Shown here piece by piece: positions 51,790-59,522 of a stretch of 64,000 nt of DNA (position 1 is its first letter; the number at the start of each line of letters is the position of its first letter). This DNA is from Chloroflexota bacterium (GTDB lineage: Bacteria; Chloroflexota; UBA6077; JACCZL01): NCBI GenBank assembly GCA_030447245.1, contig JAUJPG010000019.1, positions 38,644 to 102,643 of the forward strand. The letters run 5' to 3'. The notes under the pieces are model-generated. The model did not search any database, was not told where the DNA came from, and saw only the letters and a list, made by a program, of their open reading frames with translations. The translations under genes were made by a program, and so were the position numbers.

Positions 51790-53360
51790 CCGAGGAGCGG
51801 TCCGAGAAGCTCCTGGACGCGGGACTCAAAGGCCGACCGACTGAAATCGCGGCAGCGCGCGCGGGCGCCAAGGACCAGGCGGCGCTCGAGCATCGGATGG
51901 TCGATCACGCGGCAGGTCGCGGCGCGGAGCTCGTCGAGCGTCCGCCAGTGCAGCCCGCTCTCTCCGTCGCGGACGACCTCGGCCGGTCCCGCCGCGCCGA
52001 AGACGATCGGCACACTGCCCGCGGCCATCGCCTCGACCGGCGTAATGCCGAAATGCTCGAACAGCTCCGGTGCCAGGGCCGGGTCCTCGCCGAAGCCGCT
52101 GCCGTGCCAGAAGATGCGGCACGCACCGTACAGCTCGCGCAGCGTGCGGATCGACGCGTTGACGTGGAAGCGGATCGGGTAGCCGCGCGCCTCGTCCGTC
52201 AGGCGGCGGAGGTACGCGGCGTGGCCAGGGTCCTCGGCCTTGAGCCCGCCGGCCAGGTGGTACTCCCAGCCGCGCAGCCCCTCATCGATCAGCCGCTTGA
52301 ACGCCTGGATCATCGGCAGGTGCTTCTTGTTGTGTTGGCCGGGGAAGAAGCGCCCGACCGACAGGATCTGGGGGCGCTTAGCAAGCGGTGGGAACTCGTC
52401 GACGGCAGCGGCCGGGTACAGGACAGCGCCATCGCGCAGCCACAAGCGCTGCATCCAGTAGCGGGCGTACTCCGAGATCGGCAGCAGCACCTGATGTGCG
52501 TCGAGGACGCGCGGAAGCTCCCTGGCCGGCTCGCGAACCATCGCGATCGGGCCGTGGGCGACGCGGCCGCGCTGGAGCCATCGCTCGAACGGCAGGCGGA
52601 GCCCGCTCTCGAGCCAGAGCTCGGCGATGGCGACCTCCCGCTCGTGGTCCCCGAGAGGGGCCGTCGCGGCGGTCTCCAGCGCAACTTCGCCCGTCTGCCG
52701 ACCGTTGCCGAGGAGCGGGAGGGTGACCCGTCGGCTCACCCAGCGGTCGCGCGTTAGCACGATGTCGTCTCTCTGAGGGCGGCCGTCGACCGTGATCCGC
52801 AGCCGGGTCGGCTGGCCTTCGACCAGCCGACTTCCGCGCAGGACCAGCCGCAACCGTGCCCGCGGGGGTCGGCTTGGCAGCTCCGCCCGTAGGCGCGCGG
52901 TGCGGCCGATCCACCGCGCCTCGCGGCCCTGAACGCGCTCGATCGGCGAGAAGCCATCCTCGATCCAGACTCGCTGGAGTAGACGACGGGGGCGCAGCCA
53001 GCGCGGATATTCGAGGGGCGGGACGGCGGAGAGGGGATCGGCCGGAAAGTAGACGACCAGCGCGTTCGTCCGCGCGCGCGGCACGAAGAAATCGCGATGA
53101 GAACCATTGACGAAGAGGTCGAACGGTTCGGACGCCGCCATTACGGCTCGGTTGTCCGAGCGGTACGGCACCGTGACCAGGCCGACCCGGCCGAGGTCGA
53201 GCTGGAGCGCTCGTTCCAGCGTCGCGCGGTCCACCGCGCGATGGGTGAGCAGGGTCACGTCGTGGGTCCGTCCAAGCGCCGCGGCCAGCTCGCCCACGTA
53301 CCGCTCGCCGCCGCCCAGCACGTGCAGCCAGCGGTCGTAGATCAGGATCTGCTTGCGCAT
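51783..53360 (-). CDS. family 4 glycosyltransferase with inserted beta-rich domain
   Basis: 525 residues from ATG 53360. The N-terminal GT-B half starts ILIYDRWLHVLGGGERYVGE. The C-terminal half has SVGRFFPGQHNKKHLPMIQA, YHLAGGLKAEDPGHAAYLRR and the donor-binding LAPELFEHFGITPVEAMAAG (E-x7-E). Between them, about residues 154-253 form an extra beta-strand-rich domain (RARLRLVLRGSRLVEGQPTR, TRDRWVSRRVTLPLLGNGRQ) resembling a carbohydrate-binding or C2-like sandwich, not usual for GT4. Members add mannose, glucose or similar in surface polysaccharides. An 84-base gap separates it from the C-terminal half of a split GT2. Confidence 0.85.
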   Translation of the reverse strand: MRKQILIYDRWLHVLGGGERYVGELAAALGRTHDVTLLTHRAVDRATLERALQLDLGRVGLVTVPYRSDNRAVMAASEPFDLFVNGSHRDFFVPRARTNALVVYFPADPLSAVPPLEYPRWLRPRRLLQRVWIEDGFSPIERVQGREARWIGRTARLRAELPSRPPRARLRLVLRGSRLVEGQPTRLRITVDGRPQRDDIVLTRDRWVSRRVTLPLLGNGRQTGEVALETAATAPLGDHEREVAIAELWLESGLRLPFERWLQRGRVAHGPIAMVREPARELPRVLDAHQVLLPISEYARYWMQRLWLRDGAVLYPAAAVDEFPPLAKRPQILSVGRFFPGQHNKKHLPMIQAFKRLIDEGLRGWEYHLAGGLKAEDPGHAAYLRRLTDEARGYPIRFHVNASIRTLRELYGACRIFWHGSGFGEDPALAPELFEHFGITPVEAMAAGSVPIVFGAAGPAEVVRDGESGLHWRTLDELRAATCRVIDHPMLERRLVLGARARCRDFSRSAFESRVQELLGPLLGC

Positions 53361-53444
53361 ACGGGGATTATCGGCGTAGCGGCGACCTCGGCGTCGTCGC
53401 CGACCGATCTCGCGGCCCGCGAGCACGCGGACTCGTTGGCGTGC

Positions 53445-53648
53445 TCAGAACCTTTCGAATCGGATCCGTAGCAGGTCGAGCGTGTTTTGTACGTTGCCCT
53501 GAACGAGCTGGAGGCGGCTATCGCCGTCGTCGCGCCAGCGGATCCCGACCTCCCTGACGCGGTAGCCGAGCCGCTCGGCCAGCCAGAGGATCTCTACGTC
53601 GCGCATGTAGCCGTCGATTCGCGCACGCCGAAAGATCTCGACGGCGGC
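53445..53648 (-). pseudogene. C-terminal half of a polyprenyl-phosphate glycosyltransferase (DPM1-like GT2)
   Basis: Leftward reading gives AAVEIFRRARIDGYMRDVEI, LWLAERLGYRVREVGIRWRD and DGDSRLQLVQGNVQNTLDLL, ending at TGA 53445-53447. This is the end of dolichyl-phosphate mannose synthase-like GT2 proteins (F-D-x-E-I-L-x-L-A and the V-x-W-x-D strand). Homology stops abruptly at about 53648 and no start is nearby. The matching N-terminal half lies at 59078-59522 in the opposite orientation. See findings. Confidence 0.75.
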
Positions 53649-53751
53649 CTACGCGAGGTCCGCTTCCGCTTCGACTTCGAGGGCACCAAGGTCGTGATCC
53701 AGTAGGACCCTCGCCCGGCGACCGCGTACTCAGCACAGCCTGGGGTGACCC

Positions 53752-54221
53752 TCAGTCATCGACGCCGACGCGATGGTCGCCGCCATCTCCAGACGGATGG
53801 TGACGATCTCGGGGGTATCGGGCCTGCGCGACGCGGTGATCAGAGGCCAGCAGGATGTGGATGCGGTCCTCGACGGCTGCCAGCGTAGCGGACGAAACCG
53901 AGCCCCAGCGATGCGATAGCCGCTCTTGCTGATGGCGCGGACGTCTTCGCACGTGATGAAGCTGCGCGTTCGCACGCCGCCCTCTGGCGCGTCAATCGGG
54001 ACGTGGAGAGGAATGCGCCCGGTCCCTGGTCGTGATCGGAGGGCGACGACCAGGCCGGCCGCCCCGTGGTTGAAGCGGTCAACCGAAACGACGACAGCGG
54101 GTCTCCTCCCCGCCTGCTCGTGGCCGCGGGTCGGGTCCAGGTCCACCAGCCAGATGTCGCCGCGGAGGGGCTCGGCGATCGCTAGTCGGGGTCTGCTCCA
54201 TCGGCGAGGGTGGCGTCCCAC
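53752..54221 (-). CDS. MazF/PemK-like toxin, frameshifted near the C-terminus
   Basis: Type II toxin: RGDIWLVDLDPTRGHEQAG, RRPAVVVSVDRFNHGAAGLV, GVRTRSFITCEDVRAISKSG. The RGDIW start and the conserved loop match the MazF endoribonuclease fold, which cuts mRNA. Near 53905 a single base in a G-run shifts the frame; LGSVSSATLAAVEDRIHILL, the expected last strand and helix, is read only in the other frame, ending at 53752. The start is uncertain because no ATG precedes RGDIW; GTG 54221 is the best candidate, overlapping the antitoxin end. Uninterrupted up to the indel it covers most of the active core. Confidence 0.72.
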
Positions 54222-54430
54222 GCGCCCCGCTCTTCGAGCTCGGCCGTCCAAGCTTCGGGGTCATCGCGCAGGGCCGCGTAGACAGCGTTCGCTTCATCCA
54301 GCAAGCGCTGGCGTCGATAGGCCTCGATCGCCTGACCTACGATCGTCTGCATCGGCTCGCCCGTGCGCGACGCAATCTCCCGAAGCGCATGCCGCGCAGC
54401 GGGGCTGATGCGCACGGTCGCTCCTGCCAT
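54182..54430 (-). CDS. ribbon-helix-helix antitoxin (MazE/RHH type)
   Basis: 82 residues from ATG 54430 with GAGG upstream; a TTG at 54466 is an alternative. The N-terminal GATVRISPAARHALREIASR, then TGEPMQTIVGQAIEAYRRQR, is a ribbon-helix-helix DNA-binding domain, and the rest (LLDEANAVYAALRDDPEAWT) is the acidic toxin-contacting tail. The gene precedes and overlaps the MazF-like toxin gene, the standard toxin-antitoxin order. It probably represses its own promoter. Confidence 0.8.
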   Translation of the reverse strand: MAGATVRISPAARHALREIASRTGEPMQTIVGQAIEAYRRQRLLDEANAVYAALRDDPEAWTAELEERGAWDATLADGADPD

Positions 54431-54581
54431 CCCAGTTACCTCGCTCGTAGACGAATCTGTCGACAACCTAGTCTACACCACGGCGCGCCGACCAGCAGCA
54501 GCACCACCGTTTTCCAGCACGTCGTGGGCAGATCGGGTGTCATGCAACGCGAGCGGGCATTGGTTTCGGTCGAGGTGTCGG

Positions 54582-55142
54582 TCAGCCCAGGATCTCGGCG
54601 ACGGCGATCTCCAGGCCAGGGAACGCCAGCGGGCTGATCGCGTCGCCTCGGCGGAGCATGCGCGTGGTTCGGTAGGCGCCGCTCGCCGGTCTCGGTAGAC
54701 CGCGACGTGGGCCCGATCCAGGTCCACCAGCCAGAGCTCGGAGATGCCGCCGCGGGCATACAGTGGCGCCTTCACCTGGCGGTCGAACTCGACCGCGCTG
54801 TCGGCCACCTCGACGACGAGGAGGATGGCCTCAGGCGTCGGGTGGCCGGCGGCGTAGAAGTCTGCGCGAGGCCGCAGGAGCGCCAGGTCCGTCTGTGGCT
54901 CGGCATCCTCGCCCACCTGAATCGGGTTCTGGACTCGAACAATGGCCCGCTCCCCAATGCGGCCAAAGAAGAGCTGGGCGAGCCCGGTCCACGCCTGCGG
55001 CGTGCTGGCGACCGATCGGGCTCATCTCGAGGATCTCACCGTCGATCAGCTCGACACGGTCGTCCTCGGTGAGGACGCCCGACTCCGCACTGCGATGGTA
55101 GTCCTCGATCGCGAGGCGGTGTCTCGTCAACTGAAGGGCCAT
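54582..55142 (-). pseudogene. Uma2 family (DUF820) endonuclease-like protein, frameshifted
   Basis: From ATG 55142 the frame gives LTRHRLAIEDYHRSAESGVL, TEDDRVELIDGEILEMSPIG, then shifts near 55010 and continues VGEDAEPQTDLALLRPRADF, ILLVVEVADSAVEFDRQVKA, GGISELWLVDLDRAHVAVYR; a second shift near 54655 leads to LRRGDAISPLAFPGLEIAVA and stop TGA at 54582. The DUF820 fold is PD-(D/E)XK-like: ELIDGEIL, the D-x-A-L-L and EVADS segments are its usual catalytic acidic positions. The family is very common in Chloroflexota and cyanobacteria; its function is not established. Confidence 0.75.
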
Positions 55143-55309
55143 CGCGCACCTTCGCCGCGCTTCGAAGCAGCTGTCAGAGGCCCTCGCGCTCTGCACCGAC
55201 CGCCTCCCGAGGCCAGCCGGGGAACGCCGTGATTCTACCACGACCGTTCGGCAGTTCTATGCTAGCGTGGGTGCTGACGACGCCGGTTGCGGCGGACGAG
55301 AGCGGGCCG

Positions 55310-56050
55310 ATGACGACGCTGGGCGAGGTGGCGGTCGCGATCCTGGCGGGCGGGAAGGCGACGTGGATGGCGGCGCTGACCGCCGAGCGGCCGAAGGCGC
55401 TGCTGCCGGTGGCCGGGCGGCCGTTTCTGGACCACCAGTTGGAGTTGCTGCATCGGCACGGGGCGCGGCGGGTGGTGCTGCTGGTCGGGCACCTCGGCGA
55501 GCAGATCGTCGAGCACGTCGGCGACGGCGCACGCTTCGGTCTACGGGTCGAGTACCAGTTCGACGGGCCGCGACTGCTCGGCACCGGCGGGGCGTTGCGC
55601 GCGGCGCTGCCGAAGCTCGGGCCGCTGTTCTGGGTGACTTGGGGCGACGCCTATCTCGACTTCGACTGGCCGGCGACGCTGGCCCACTTTCTGGGACGGC
55701 CCGAGCCGGCCCTAATGACCGTCGTCCACAACGAGGGCCAGTGGGACCGGAGCAACGTCGTGTTCTGCAACGGGCGAGTCGTCTGCTACGATAAGCGCCG
55801 CCCGACGCCGGCGATGGCCTGCATCGACTACGGCGCGAGCCTGTTCCGAGCCGAGGCGCTGGCGCGGGTGCCACCCGACGAGCCGTACGACCTCGCGGAT
55901 CTGTGCCACGATCTCGCCGCGGAAGGCGGACTGGCCGGCTATGAGGTCACCAGGCGCTTCTATGAGGTCGGATCGCCGGAGGGGCTGCGCGAGACCGAAG
56001 CGTACCTCGCCGCCGTGTCGAGCACCACGCCGACCGAGCCCGACGACTGA
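55310..56050 (+). CDS. hddC: sugar-1-phosphate nucleotidyltransferase (HddC-like), altered signature
   Basis: 246 residues from ATG 55310 (ATG 55259 is an alternative). NTP-transferase fold: VAVAILAGG, PKALLPVAGRPFLDHQLELL, LLVGHLGEQIVEHVGDGARF, LLGTGGALRAALPKLGPLFW and a DXD-like GDAYLDFDW. The usual G-x-G-T-R-L loop reads GGKATWMAALT: the NTP-binding arginine is tryptophan (residue 19). Operon mates suggest D-glycero-alpha-D-manno-heptose 1-phosphate guanylyltransferase (HddC). It is followed by a GmhA-like isomerase 13 bases on. Activity is doubtful unless the loop has adapted. Confidence 0.78.
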   Translation: MTTLGEVAVAILAGGKATWMAALTAERPKALLPVAGRPFLDHQLELLHRHGARRVVLLVGHLGEQIVEHVGDGARFGLRVEYQFDGPRLLGTGGALRAALPKLGPLFWVTWGDAYLDFDWPATLAHFLGRPEPALMTVVHNEGQWDRSNVVFCNGRVVCYDKRRPTPAMACIDYGASLFRAEALARVPPDEPYDLADLCHDLAAEGGLAGYEVTRRFYEVGSPEGLRETEAYLAAVSSTTPTEPDD

Positions 56051-56063
56051 GCAAGGACGGACC

Positions 56064-56693
56064 ATGTCAGCGGACATCACGGGATTGACCAACGCCGCCT
56101 ACATCGCCGACTACCTTGACGGCATGCGCCAGATCACCGATACGATCTCCCATCAGGCGATCGACGAGGTGATCGAGGCACTGTTTGCCGTCTACCGCCG
56201 CGACGGGACGATCTGGATCTGCGGCAACGGCGGCTCGGCCTCGACGGCGACGCACTTCGCCTGCGACCTGACCAAGGCGACAATCCGTCCTGGCAGACCG
56301 CGGCTCAAGGCGATGGCCCTGGCCGACAACATCCCGCTGGTCAGCGCGCTGACCAATGACAACGGCTGGGACGTGGTTTACCTGGAGCAGTTGAAGTCGT
56401 TCTACCGCCCGGGCGACGCGGTCGTCGGGATTAGCGTTCACGGCGGCGCTGGCCGCGACAAGGCTGGCGCGTGGTCCCAGAATTTGCTACGGGCGTTGGA
56501 GTACGCCAGGGAGAACGGCGGCGTGGCGATCGGCCTGGCCGGCTTCGACGGCGGGGCGATGAAGGAGTTGTGCGACCACGCGATCGTCGTGCCGTTCGAC
56601 ACCACGCCGCACGTCGAGTCGTACCACGTGGCGCTGCACCACCTCGTGGCCTTCTGCCTGGCCGAGAAGATCGCTCAGCTGGAGGCCGCCTGA
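56064..56693 (+). CDS. gmhA: SIS-domain sedoheptulose-7-phosphate isomerase-like protein (GmhA)
   Basis: 209 residues from ATG 56064 behind AAGGACGG. SIS fold: TIWICGNGGSASTATHFACD, LKAMALADNIPLVSALTNDN, VVGISVHGGAGRDKAGAWSQ, LLRALEYARENGGVAIGLAG and the C-terminal HVESYHVALHHLVAFCLAEK. The GNGGSAS-x-A-x-H-F segment and the closing E-x-x-H helix are those of GmhA, which converts sedoheptulose 7-phosphate to heptose 7-phosphate. It sits between a guanylyltransferase and a GmhB-like phosphatase, as in GDP-heptose operons. Confidence 0.87.
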   Translation: MSADITGLTNAAYIADYLDGMRQITDTISHQAIDEVIEALFAVYRRDGTIWICGNGGSASTATHFACDLTKATIRPGRPRLKAMALADNIPLVSALTNDNGWDVVYLEQLKSFYRPGDAVVGISVHGGAGRDKAGAWSQNLLRALEYARENGGVAIGLAGFDGGAMKELCDHAIVVPFDTTPHVESYHVALHHLVAFCLAEKIAQLEAA

Positions 56694-57261
56694 GCCCGTC
56701 CGCTAGCTCGCGGCCACGGCGCGCGGCCGTGTTTTTGGACCGCGACGGCACCTTGATCCGCACCGACGTCGTCGACGGCGTGTCCCACCCGCCGGACAGC
56801 GTCGATGTCCTGGAGCTGCTGCCGGGCGTGCCGGAGGCGCTCGCCCGGCTCAAGACAGCCGGCCTTCCGCTGATCGTGGTGACCAACCAACCAGACGTGG
56901 CCCGCGGAACCCAGACGCGCGAGGCGGTCGAGGCGATCAACGCCGACCTTCAACGGCGCTTGCCGCTCGACGCCGTCCTGTGCTGCTACCACGACGATGG
57001 GGACGACTGCGCGTGTCGCAAGCCGCGCCCCGGCTTGCTTATTGACGCTGCCGAACGCTTAGACGTAGACTTGCGCCGCGCTTTTCTAGTGGGCGACCGA
57101 TGGCGGAACACCAAGGCCGGCCGCCGAGCGGGGTGCACCACGATCCTGCTACGCCAGCCCACCACCGCGGCGGCGACCAAGCCAAGGCCGACGTCGAGGT
57201 CGCCGACCTGGCCGCGGCGGCCGAGATCATCCTACGCGGCCGAGAGGAGCGGGCCTGGTGA
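56690..57261 (+). CDS. gmhB: HAD phosphatase, GmhB/HisB-N type, one frameshift
   Basis: Motif I is AVFLDRDGTLIRTD. The zinc loop CYHDDGDDCACRKPRPG is the C-x-H...C-x-C form of GmhB, and VGDRWRNTKAGRRAGC is the last motif. This enzyme removes the C7 phosphate from heptose bisphosphate. The only start that keeps motif I's strand is CTG 56690, which overlaps the isomerase stop as CTGA and has GGAGG 4 bases upstream; GTG 56729 would cut into the strand. Near 57160 a one-base shift occurs; the native tail (VEVADLAAAAEIILRGREER) ends at TGA 57259-57261, where transaldolase starts. Confidence 0.82.
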
Positions 57262-58009
57262 AGATCTTCGTCGACAGCGCCAACCTGGCCGACATCGAGG
57301 AGTCGCTCAAGCGCGGCTTCCCGAGCGGCATCACGACCAACCCGTCCATAGTGTCCGGGAGGAGCGGCGGGCCTTCGCTGACCACATCCGCGACATCATC
57401 GCGCTCTGCCAGCGGTACGAGGGCAATCTCCCGTTGAGCGTCGAGCTGTACGCCAGCGGCCCGCGCGAGATGCTCGCCCAGGCAGAGCGCTTTCTCGCCG
57501 ACTTCGGCGACTACGACAATCTGGTCGTCAAGGTGCCGATCGGCTGGGACGAGCTCCAGGTGATCCGCGAGATCAAGCGGATGGGCGGCAAGGTCAACTG
57601 CACCTGCTGCATGTCGTACAACCAGGCGCTGATCGCCGCGCAGTCCGGCGCCGATTATGTCAGCCTCTTCTGGGGACGGATCCGCGACATCGGGTACGAC
57701 TCGAGCTCGATCGTCCGCCAGGTGCGCCAGACCTTCAAGGAGTGGCAGTACCCGAGCGAGATCATCGTCGGCTCGATCCGCCAGATGATCGACATCAACG
57801 AGGCGTTCCAGGCCGGCGCGGACATCGTGACCGTGCCGCCGAAGTTCCTGCCGCTGCTGTGCGCCCACCCAAAGACCGACGAGGCTGATGCCGAGTTCAT
57901 GAACGACTTTCGGGGATGGTCCTCCGCCGAGCCGATGAACGGGCAACCCGCCCTGGCACCGCCAGACCTGACGCCACCCTCCCTAACTCGAGGAGCCGAT
58001 GGGCATTGA
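57258..58009 (+). CDS. transaldolase-family protein (TalC/FSA-like), one frameshift
   Basis: Starts at GTG 57258, overlapping the phosphatase stop as GTGA: MKIFVDSANLADIEESLKRG and GITTNPSI. Near 57350 the frame shifts by one base and then runs uninterrupted (ERRAFADHIRDIIALCQRYE, NLVVKVPIGWDELQVIREIK with the Schiff-base lysine, NCTCCMSYNQALIAAQSGAD, YVSLFWGRIRDIGYD) to 58009. It is the small, about 235-residue transaldolase type. Sedoheptulose 7-phosphate, the substrate of GmhA, is a transaldolase product or substrate, so its place in this operon is meaningful. The last residues overlap the flippase start by 11 bases. Confidence 0.85.
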
Positions 58010-59072
58010 GGGACAGGCGTCGCGCGGGCACGGTGCGCCAGCAGTCGTGACTCGCCAGCGCATCGCGAGCAGCACCCGAGTCCTGATCGGTCTGGCGATC
58101 AGTGCTCTCTGTCTGGTACTCGCCTTTCGCAACGTCCCGCTCGATGACCTCGGCGGCGCGCTGGCCCAGGCCAACTACTGGTGGCTGGGGCCAGCCTTGG
58201 TCGCGCAGGGCCTCTCGATCCTGGCCCGAACCCGTCGCTGGCAGATCCTGCTGCTCGACCGGGTCGGGTTCGTCGAGCTGTTGTGGGCCCAGCTGGTCGG
58301 CTTCCTGGGCACGAATATCTTCCCACTGCGGGCCGGAGAGGCCGCCCGCGCGGTGGTGGTGAGCCGGCGCGCCCGGATCCCGCTCGTCGAGGTGAGCGCC
58401 AGCGTCCTGCTGGAGCGCGTCCTCGACGTGACGACCGTCCTCGTGCTCCTGGTCTGCCTGCTACCCTTCATGCAGGTGCCGGCGGCTGCCGCGGCGGCCG
58501 GCTTCGCGCTCGGCGTGGCGCTGGGCTGTACCATGTTCGTCCTCGCCATCCTCTTGCTGCTCGGGGACCGCGTCGACGAGGTCATTGCGCGGTGCGCTCG
58601 ACCGTTGCCGGCCCGTGTGGGCGTCATGATCGTCGCGCGCTCGCGCGACCTGCTGGCCGGCCTCGACGTGGTCCGACACCCCCGAACGCTCGGCCGAGCG
58701 CTGGTCTGGTCGGCACTCACCTGGGCCGGCTCCGTCGCCAACTACTGGGCGGTGATCGAGGCCGTCAGCCCCGGCGCCACGTGGTTCGAGCCGACCTTTG
58801 CCGTCGTCGCGATCGCAATTGGGTTATCCGTGCCATCCAGCCCCGGCTTCGTCGGCGTGTTCCAGTTCCTCGGGCAGCAGGCGCTCGTCGCGCCGTTCCC
58901 CGAACGCTACTCTCCGGCGTCGGCGCTGAGCATCGCGCTGCTCACCCATACCCTGTACTACGTGTCGACGAGCGCGGCCGGCGTGCTCGGACTGGCACGG
59001 TTGGGCCTGTCGCTAGGTGCCCTCCGGCCGAATGGCCGCGGCGCGGCAGCCCGCTCAGTGGGAGTCGCATAG
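57999..59072 (+). CDS. UPF0104/lysylphosphatidylglycerol-synthase-TM-type flippase
   Basis: 357 residues from ATG 57999 behind GAGGAG; eight or more membrane segments. The family marks are VLIGLAISALCLVLAFRNVP, LARTRRWQILLLDRVGF, VGFLGTNIFPLRAGEAARAV, ASVLLERVLDVTTVLVLLV and the re-entrant IGLSVPSSPGFVGVFQFLGQ. Proteins of this fold (MprF N-part, AglD-linked UPF0104) are thought to flip polyprenyl-phosphate sugars or lipids. It overlaps the transaldolase gene by 11 bases and is followed 5 bases later by the N-terminal half of a DPM1-like glycosyltransferase, a pairing common in surface glycan operons. Confidence 0.87.
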   Translation: MGIEGQASRGHGAPAVVTRQRIASSTRVLIGLAISALCLVLAFRNVPLDDLGGALAQANYWWLGPALVAQGLSILARTRRWQILLLDRVGFVELLWAQLVGFLGTNIFPLRAGEAARAVVVSRRARIPLVEVSASVLLERVLDVTTVLVLLVCLLPFMQVPAAAAAAGFALGVALGCTMFVLAILLLLGDRVDEVIARCARPLPARVGVMIVARSRDLLAGLDVVRHPRTLGRALVWSALTWAGSVANYWAVIEAVSPGATWFEPTFAVVAIAIGLSVPSSPGFVGVFQFLGQQALVAPFPERYSPASALSIALLTHTLYYVSTSAAGVLGLARLGLSLGALRPNGRGAAARSVGVA

Positions 59073-59077
59073 CTGCC

Positions 59078-59522
59078 ATGGTCGGCCCCACGCCGACGGG
59101 AATGCCGATGCTTTCGGTTGTGATTCCGGCCTACAACGAGGAGAGTCGCCTGCCTCGCACGATTGGCGAGGTAAGCCGCCATCTCGCCGCGGTCGGTTTG
59201 GCCTATGAACTGCTTGTGGTTGACGATGGCAGCACCGACGCGACCAGCCGGGTGGTCAAGGACGCCTCCGCCGAGATCCAGCCATTCGGCTGTTGGTGAC
59301 GCCCCATCGGGGCAAGGGCTACGCGATCCGCAGTGGGATGCTGGCGGCATGTGGCGACCGCATCGCGTTTGTCGACGCCGATCTGCCGATGCCGGTGGAA
59401 GACATCACACGACTGGCCGAGCAGCTCGACAGCTACCAGGTGGTCATCGCCTCGCGGGAGGGGCGGGCGCGCAGCGCATCGACGAGCCATATTTCCGGCA
59501 CGTGATAGGCCGCGTGTTCAAC
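59078..59522 (+). pseudogene. N-terminal half of a polyprenyl-phosphate glycosyltransferase (DPM1-like GT2)
   Basis: From ATG 59078 (ATG 59102 is an alternative): MLSVVIPAYNEESRLPRTIG, LLVVDDGSTDATSRVVKDAS, then a frameshift near 59285 to LLVTPHRGKGYAIRSGMLAA and FVDADLPMPVEDITRLAEQL (the D-A-D metal site), another near 59460 to RIDEPYFRHVIGRVFN. Homology ends at about 59522, where a leftward membrane-protein relic begins. The missing C-terminal half of such an enzyme lies at 53445-53648 on the other strand. Confidence 0.78.

Noticed and set aside
53487..53705. 72-codon rightward ORF
   Set aside because: It is mostly the antisense of the clear GT2 C-terminal half; no ribosome site.
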